From the NCBI GenBank assembly GCA_002179805.1, contig NAVB01002799.1, positions 1 through 12,249 on the forward strand: a stretch of DNA of 12,249 bases. Direction: 5' to 3'. Below the pieces are notes generated by a model. It was given only the letters and a program-made list of their open reading frames with translations. It had not been told where the DNA came from and did no database searches. Shown here in pieces: positions 8,180 to 12,249 of the stretch (within the stretch, counting starts at the first letter, position 1; each line of letters opens with the position of its first letter). The position numbers and the translations under genes are program-made. Origin of the DNA: Acanthamoeba lenticulata (taxonomy: Eukaryota; Discosea; Longamoebia; Acanthamoebidae).

Positions 8180-8554
8180 CTGCTGGATGGAGGAAAGGAA
8201 CCTCACCACACACGGGGGGCTGATGCAACAGATCTGCACTGCTATCGCTGCGCTGATGCGGTGTGCGATTACCACTTGGTGGCCCACCTGCGCGCGTTGG
8301 GGATGCGCTCTGACGCCTTCACCAAGACCGAACCCGTGCGCCATCCCCCCCCCCCATAGATCTCCTCGATCTCCTTCATCTTCGTCATGAGCACCACAAG
8401 AAGTCGCTTGTGATGACAAGAAGGAGAGAGAGAGAAGGCCACGATGGTGGTGGGGTTCGAGTGAATCACCTCACGCTGCGTAAACGGTGATGCGCAGAGC
8501 TTCCGCGACCTCGAGCTGGATCTAAACGCGGAACTCGACCTCTTCCAGGAGTGA
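7106..8554 (+). CDS. UBP-type zinc-finger (ubiquitin-binding) protein without protease domain (seven exons)
   Basis: Predicted ubiquitin-binding zinc-finger protein of 209 residues. Exons: 7106-7234, 7318-7456, 7591-7695, 7805-7864, 8042-8077, 8232-8335, 8498-8554; all phases close. Zinc ligand candidates: C6-x-H8, C64/C67, C84/C87, C94/C99, the family core LWLCLTCGHVGCGR (105-118), H129, H133 and H139 in HALDHFQLTGH, and C160-Y-R-C163. The FNGTGG insertion after the GCGR core recalls the USP5/Ubp14 finger more than the HDAC6 or BRAP fingers. The tail FTKTEPSFRDLELDLNAELD resembles, weakly and from memory, the linker that in USP5 leads into the C19 protease. Here it ends at TGA 8552-8554, and the next 3.6 kb is coded on the other strand. 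Exon 1 rests on splice phase only. Several introns hold GT, CT and ACGC repeats. It could be a stand-alone ubiquitin reader or a truncated deubiquitinase. Confidence 0.75.
7705..7729. repeat. GT-rich alternating tract in UBP-finger intron 3
   Basis: A run of GT dinucleotides with one TAT interruption inside the intron 7696-7804. Similar sense-strand GT tracts occur in WDR18 intron 4 (about 2027-2056) and next to the acceptor of carrier intron 8 (about 4662-4695). Confidence 0.65.
8121..8177. repeat. ACGC tetranucleotide repeat, about 14 copies, in UBP-finger intron 5
   Basis: Fourteen uninterrupted ACGC units (57 bases) within intron 8078-8231, starting 43 bases after the donor. The tract is perfect and alternates pyrimidine and purine, so it should be length-variable and could adopt left-handed DNA. 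Confidence 0.9.
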
Positions 8555-8871
8555 TTTTTACTTTTATTTATTTATTTATTAATCGAACAACGTCACGCAT
8601 TGTCGGCCCCCTCTTGCTGTTGCTGGCCCTCCCTCGGAAGTGGGTGGCACCGGGCAGTCCCCGCAGGTGCAGACGCAGTAAAGCAAAACCACAACAACGC
8701 CACCCAGCGTGAAACAAACAGCAAAGAGCAACAACAGGACCATGTCGACGGCGCACAAGACCAACAGCATCACCAACCACAGCGGAAGGAAAAACGACAA
8801 GCACGATCATCGCGCCACTCGTTATTCGACAACAAAGGATTGAGACATGAGGCCACCGCTCACATGCGATC
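8555..8871. other. Convergent 3' region between the UBP-finger gene and the C2 gene
   Basis: A 317-base stretch between two stop codons. No AATAAA was found on the plus strand after the UBP-finger stop. On the minus strand the poly(A) signals at 8580-8563 imply a 3' UTR of roughly 290 bases for the C2 gene, which would fill nearly all of this gap. It also contains a hydrophobic minus-strand reading frame (8800-8579), described in the findings. Otherwise I see no RNA gene or mobile element. Confidence 0.6.
8563..8580 (-). promoter_or_regulatory. Overlapping polyadenylation signals for the C2-domain gene
   Basis: On the minus strand this reads as four overlapping AATAAA hexamers (tandem AATA units), about 300 bases past the C2 gene's stop codon at 8874-8872. 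It lies 9-26 bases beyond the convergent UBP-finger stop codon, so the two 3' ends nearly meet. Confidence 0.6.
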
Positions 8872-11800
8872 TCACTCATCGGATGAAGAGGAGGAATCAG
8901 CATCGCGTTGCAGCCGCTCCCGCAGTCGCCTCGCCTTGGCCCGGGCTCGCGCCAAGCTGCGCTCGTCCTCACTGTCCGTCTCTTCTTCCTCTTCTTCTTC
9001 TTCCTCGCCACGAGACGTCTGCTGTCGAGAAGACGGGGTTCCTCCTCCTCCTCCTCCTCCTCCTCCGCCAGCGGGTATCGGCTGGCGATGCTTTTCGGTG
9101 GGCGTGGGCGGGGGCGTGGGCGTGCTGGGCCGCTTGCCGAGCGAGCCCGACTTGCTGCGGGGCGACGCGGCCCGCTTCTCGCGGATGACCTCGGCCAGCT
9201 CCTCCGGCGTGAGGAATCGGCCCCGGGGCGAGCACGGCACCACGCCAGAGCTCCCGCTCTCCCCGCCGCTCATCGTCATCGGCGAACCGGCCGCGGGGGC
9301 CTCCTCGTGGACGCCTGGGCTGAGGACTGCAGGCTGAGTGCCAGCCTGCCGAGTGCCTCGCGTGCTCACGTCGTCCCGATGCTCGGGCGGCGGCTGGGCC
9401 CGGCCGACCTTCTGGCCGCCGCTGCCCGCCGCACTGGACGACGATGATGACGAAGAGGATGGATCGTCGGACCGCCGGCTGCGAGTGGTGGAGCCCTTCC
9501 GCGGGGTGACGTCGCCGGAGGCCTTCTCCGGGGACTTTCCGGAAACGAGGGTTTCGCCGCGTGGCGTCCGCTGCTGTTTCCTGTCGGCCTTCTCCTCGGC
9601 CTTGTCCTTGGCCTTGTCGGCGTCCTTCTGTTGTTGTTGTTGCTGCTGCTGCTGCTTGGCCCGCAGCGTGAGGCGCTCCTCTTCCGGAGGACGGACCGGA
9701 CTCTGCTTGCGCGGTGGCTCCTCTCCGGGGACCGGCTTGGCGGCCGTGCCCGAGCCCGCGCCTGAGCCCGGTGCCGGCGTTGGGGCGGAAGCCGCGTCGA
9801 CGTTTTTTCGGGTGGCGTCGACAGCTTTGAGTCCGATGCTGCCGCTGCTGCCCGTGCGCGTGTGCTTGCTCGCCGGCGTCCAAGCGCTCTTGTGCCCGTC
9901 GCCCGACCTCGGGCTCACCGCGGCCGCCGCGCCCGGCGGCGGGGAGGACGGCCGCCAAGCCGAGCTGTTCGGCGACTCGCTCACCGCGGGAAGGCCGGCG
10001 CTGCAGGCCTTGTTGGTCTGCACCGGTGGCGATGATGGGCCCGTCCTGTGGTTGAGCGAGAGCTGGGCGCTGATCTCCCACTCCTCGGGCTCCTCCTCGG
10101 GATGCCGCGGCATGTGCGGCCCGCGCACCGCCGAGTCGCTCGACAGGATCCGCCGCACCGTCATCGGCGAGCACGAGCCCGACGCCGACGGCGAGGACGG
10201 CAAGCACGACGTCGGCAACGCCGGCGACGATGTCGTCGACGACGAGGCCTCCTCGTCGGGGGGCGACGATGGCGAGGCGGAGCCCTTGGGCTGGGTCTTG
10301 CGCTGCTTATTGCCGCTCCCGCCGCTGCCCTTTTCGCGGCTGTCGGCGCGCTCGATAGAAACCGCAGCCGCGGCCGCGGCGCCAGCGACAGCGGCCGTGG
10401 AGGCGGCTGGGTCGATGGCGCTGCCTTGCTTGGCGTCGACCGAGCGCGTGCGGCGGTGGAGCGTGCCGCCCTTCTTCTTGATCTCGCCTAGCATCTCCTT
10501 GAGCGTGGTCGACTTGCGCTTCTCCTTCTTGCTGCGCGACTTGCTGTCGACGCCCGTCGGGCTCGTGTCGACAAAGAGCGAACTCGCCCGCGACAATGGC
10601 CGCTCCCACTCCTCGCCCTGGTCGTCCGGGTGGCGGCCGCCGCCGCCGCCGTAGCTGCCGTCCCAGTCGTCCGACGCGCCGGGCTCGTCGTCGCTCAGGC
10701 CGCCCGGGGCAGCCTCCTGTGACGGCGTCGGCGAGTTCGAGCGCATGTGCAGGGCGGCCCGGGCCTTGCTGACGACCATGTGGGTCACGTGCTCGCCTGA
10801 GGCGTCGTCGCGCTTGCGCTGGGCGTCGGCCAGGAGGCGCAGGCGCTCGACCTCCTCCTCGGCGCGCATGTAGTGAAACAGGACGCGGAGCTCGCCCGTC
10901 TTGGACCGGCCGTACTCGGGGTCCATCAGTGAGCACCAGAGCGGTTTGCCCTCGAGGCTCCGCAGCTCGGTGCCCGCCTCTTCGTCCTCGTGCTGCTTGA
11001 GGCCATCGCCATCGGCCCTGCGAGCTGCTTCACATTTTACAAGCGCGCACGCAGAAAGACAGCCACAAGCGAAACATTTAGGGAATGTCACGCGGCGAGG
11101 ATCGTGGACTCTCTTACCGGTGACCTCAGGTCCAGGGCTAATGACGTCGGCGATGTTGAGGACGACCCGGCCCAACATTTCCGTCTTGATGAGGTTGTTG
11201 GCATCCCAGCACTCGATCTCGACCTGCCCACGCAAATCATGCACGTCACTGCAGTGTCACCAGCCAACCAGCCGGGCCAATGGGTCAGTTGAGATGTGGC
11301 GCCAATGGCTGCGCAGATTAGGAAAACAGGGGAATCGCACAAGACAAAGGTGGCGTTGCTCCAGCTCGGGTGGTAGGTCTTGGTCTTCTTCTTGCTCTTG
11401 TAGCTTTGCTTCCCGACGGTGACGACGCAATAAGGATTCGGTGCCTCGTCATCTAAGATCGGTCACGTCACCAATAGAGAATTGTGCCGTGAGCGTTCCA
11501 TTGCAACTACGCTCCAATTTGGCCGGAGCTGACCATAGACCATTCAACTGGCCATTAATGGACAGGCGATGCGGAGTTCTGTCGGTTCTTATCCGGAAAA
11601 CGCGCAAATGGGGTGAACGACACGTACGCGCGGTGGGCGCAAGATGCCGGCCCTCTAGGATGCACACCTTGAGCATGCTCGTCTTGGAACTGTGCCGACA
11701 CGTGTTTAAGCATTAACATGCAGCCAAGAGAAACACAAAGCGAATACCAAAAACCAAAACACCTGGGACTTCGACCGAAAAGGAGGAGGACGTACAAGGC

Positions 11801-12249
11801 GCGTTCCTTTTCGGGGACCATGCTCTGCCGGTCTCGCCGCGGTCGGTCCGGCGTGTCGCCCTGCGTCCCCCCAATCCCCGGAATGAGAGGAATGCCCTGT
11901 GATCTGGCCACCACCTCAAGCAGCCAAGGAAGGGGAACGGGCACCTTCTTGTTGGTGAGGAGCTCCTTGAGATCGCTGAAGGTGGTGAGGGTCATATCCT
12001 TGCCCTGCTTGAGGTAGTGGTCGACCTTTTTCTCCTGCCGGTGCACGATCTGCAGAAACTCCTTCTTGATGTCGATCTCCTTCTTCTTGAGGTCCACGTA
12101 GCTGTTCATCTTCTTCACCTTGGCGAGCGCTCGCTGCAGCTGCTCGTAGTCCGAATGCTCCATGAACGTGTTCTTGATGAGCTCCTGCCTCGCGCGCCCA
12201 TCGATCCACGCCCACACGAGCACGCACGCGCGCATCACCGAGGAGTCGA
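8872..12249 (-). CDS. Large C2-domain protein with N-terminal DH-like helices and long disordered tail (3' part, five exons seen)
   Basis: Exons: 12184-11796, 11689-11628, 11452-11341, 11248-11118, 11024-8872; 948 residues visible. A short upstream exon may end at 12239, but that join (a 54-base intron) is doubtful. Residues 1-48, ELIKNT through LKKKEID, resemble the last long helix of a RhoGEF DH domain (HSDYEQLQRALAKVKK), followed by more charged helix. About 135-270 is a C2 domain: MLKVCILEGRHL, NPYCVVTVGKQSYKSKKKTK, WSNATFVFDVHD, VEIECWDANNLIKTEMLG, and after a loop SKTGELRVLFHY. Asn replaces the first Asp of the usual DPY, and loop 3 keeps only part of its Asp set, so Ca2+ binding is doubtful; the Lys-rich strand suggests acidic lipid binding. 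Residues from about 300 to the end are Ser/Pro/Arg-rich with runs of Gln, Ser, Gly and Glu. A role in Rho-type membrane signalling is inference. Confidence 0.75.

Noticed and set aside
9338..10654. Long plus-strand reading frame of 438 codons opposite the C2 gene tail
   Set aside because: Antisense shadow of the low-complexity Ser/Pro/Glu tail; it has no family motif, while the opposite frame continues a C2-domain protein in phase.

Overview
The window reads as nuclear DNA of a free-living amoebozoan, most probably Acanthamoeba or a close relative. This is an inference from GC-rich coding sequence, many short introns (67-177 bases), very tight gene spacing, AATAAA-type 3' ends and a gene set typical of a non-opisthokont eukaryote. 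I rebuilt exon structures by hand from reading-frame phase, GT/AG boundaries and recalled family sequences. No search was run.

Layout, left to right: (1) minus strand, 922 to the left edge: 5' half of the mu subunit of the AP-4 adaptor complex. (2) A 139-base divergent promoter region. (3) plus strand 1062-3329: nine-exon WDR18/Ipi3 WD40 protein of pre-60S ribosome assembly. (4) plus strand 3418-4113: intronless small GT-A type glycosyltransferase. (5) minus strand 6748-4213: ten-exon mitochondrial carrier (SLC25) of the carnitine/ornithine-like branch, with a long N-terminal module of degenerate EF-hands. (6) A 357-base divergent intergenic stretch holding an unexplained minus-strand reading frame. 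(7) plus strand 7106-8554: seven-exon UBP-type zinc-finger protein with no protease domain. (8) minus strand, right edge to 8872: 3' part of a large gene with a helical segment resembling the end of a DH (RhoGEF) domain, a C2 domain and a disordered tail of about 700 residues.

The genes do not form a pathway; they are unlinked housekeeping and signalling functions packed closely. The strongest window-wide signal is in the introns. 26 of 30 inferred 5' splice sites have C at intron position +4 (consensus GTRCGY), and six introns are multiples of three with no in-frame stop. Several introns carry alternating purine-pyrimidine tracts, including a 57-base ACGC repeat. No bacterial-type operon, CRISPR array, transposon or RNA gene was found. 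The best candidates for something undescribed are the EF-hand-like/carnitine-type carrier fusion, the protease-less UBP-finger protein and the DH-like/C2/disordered protein.
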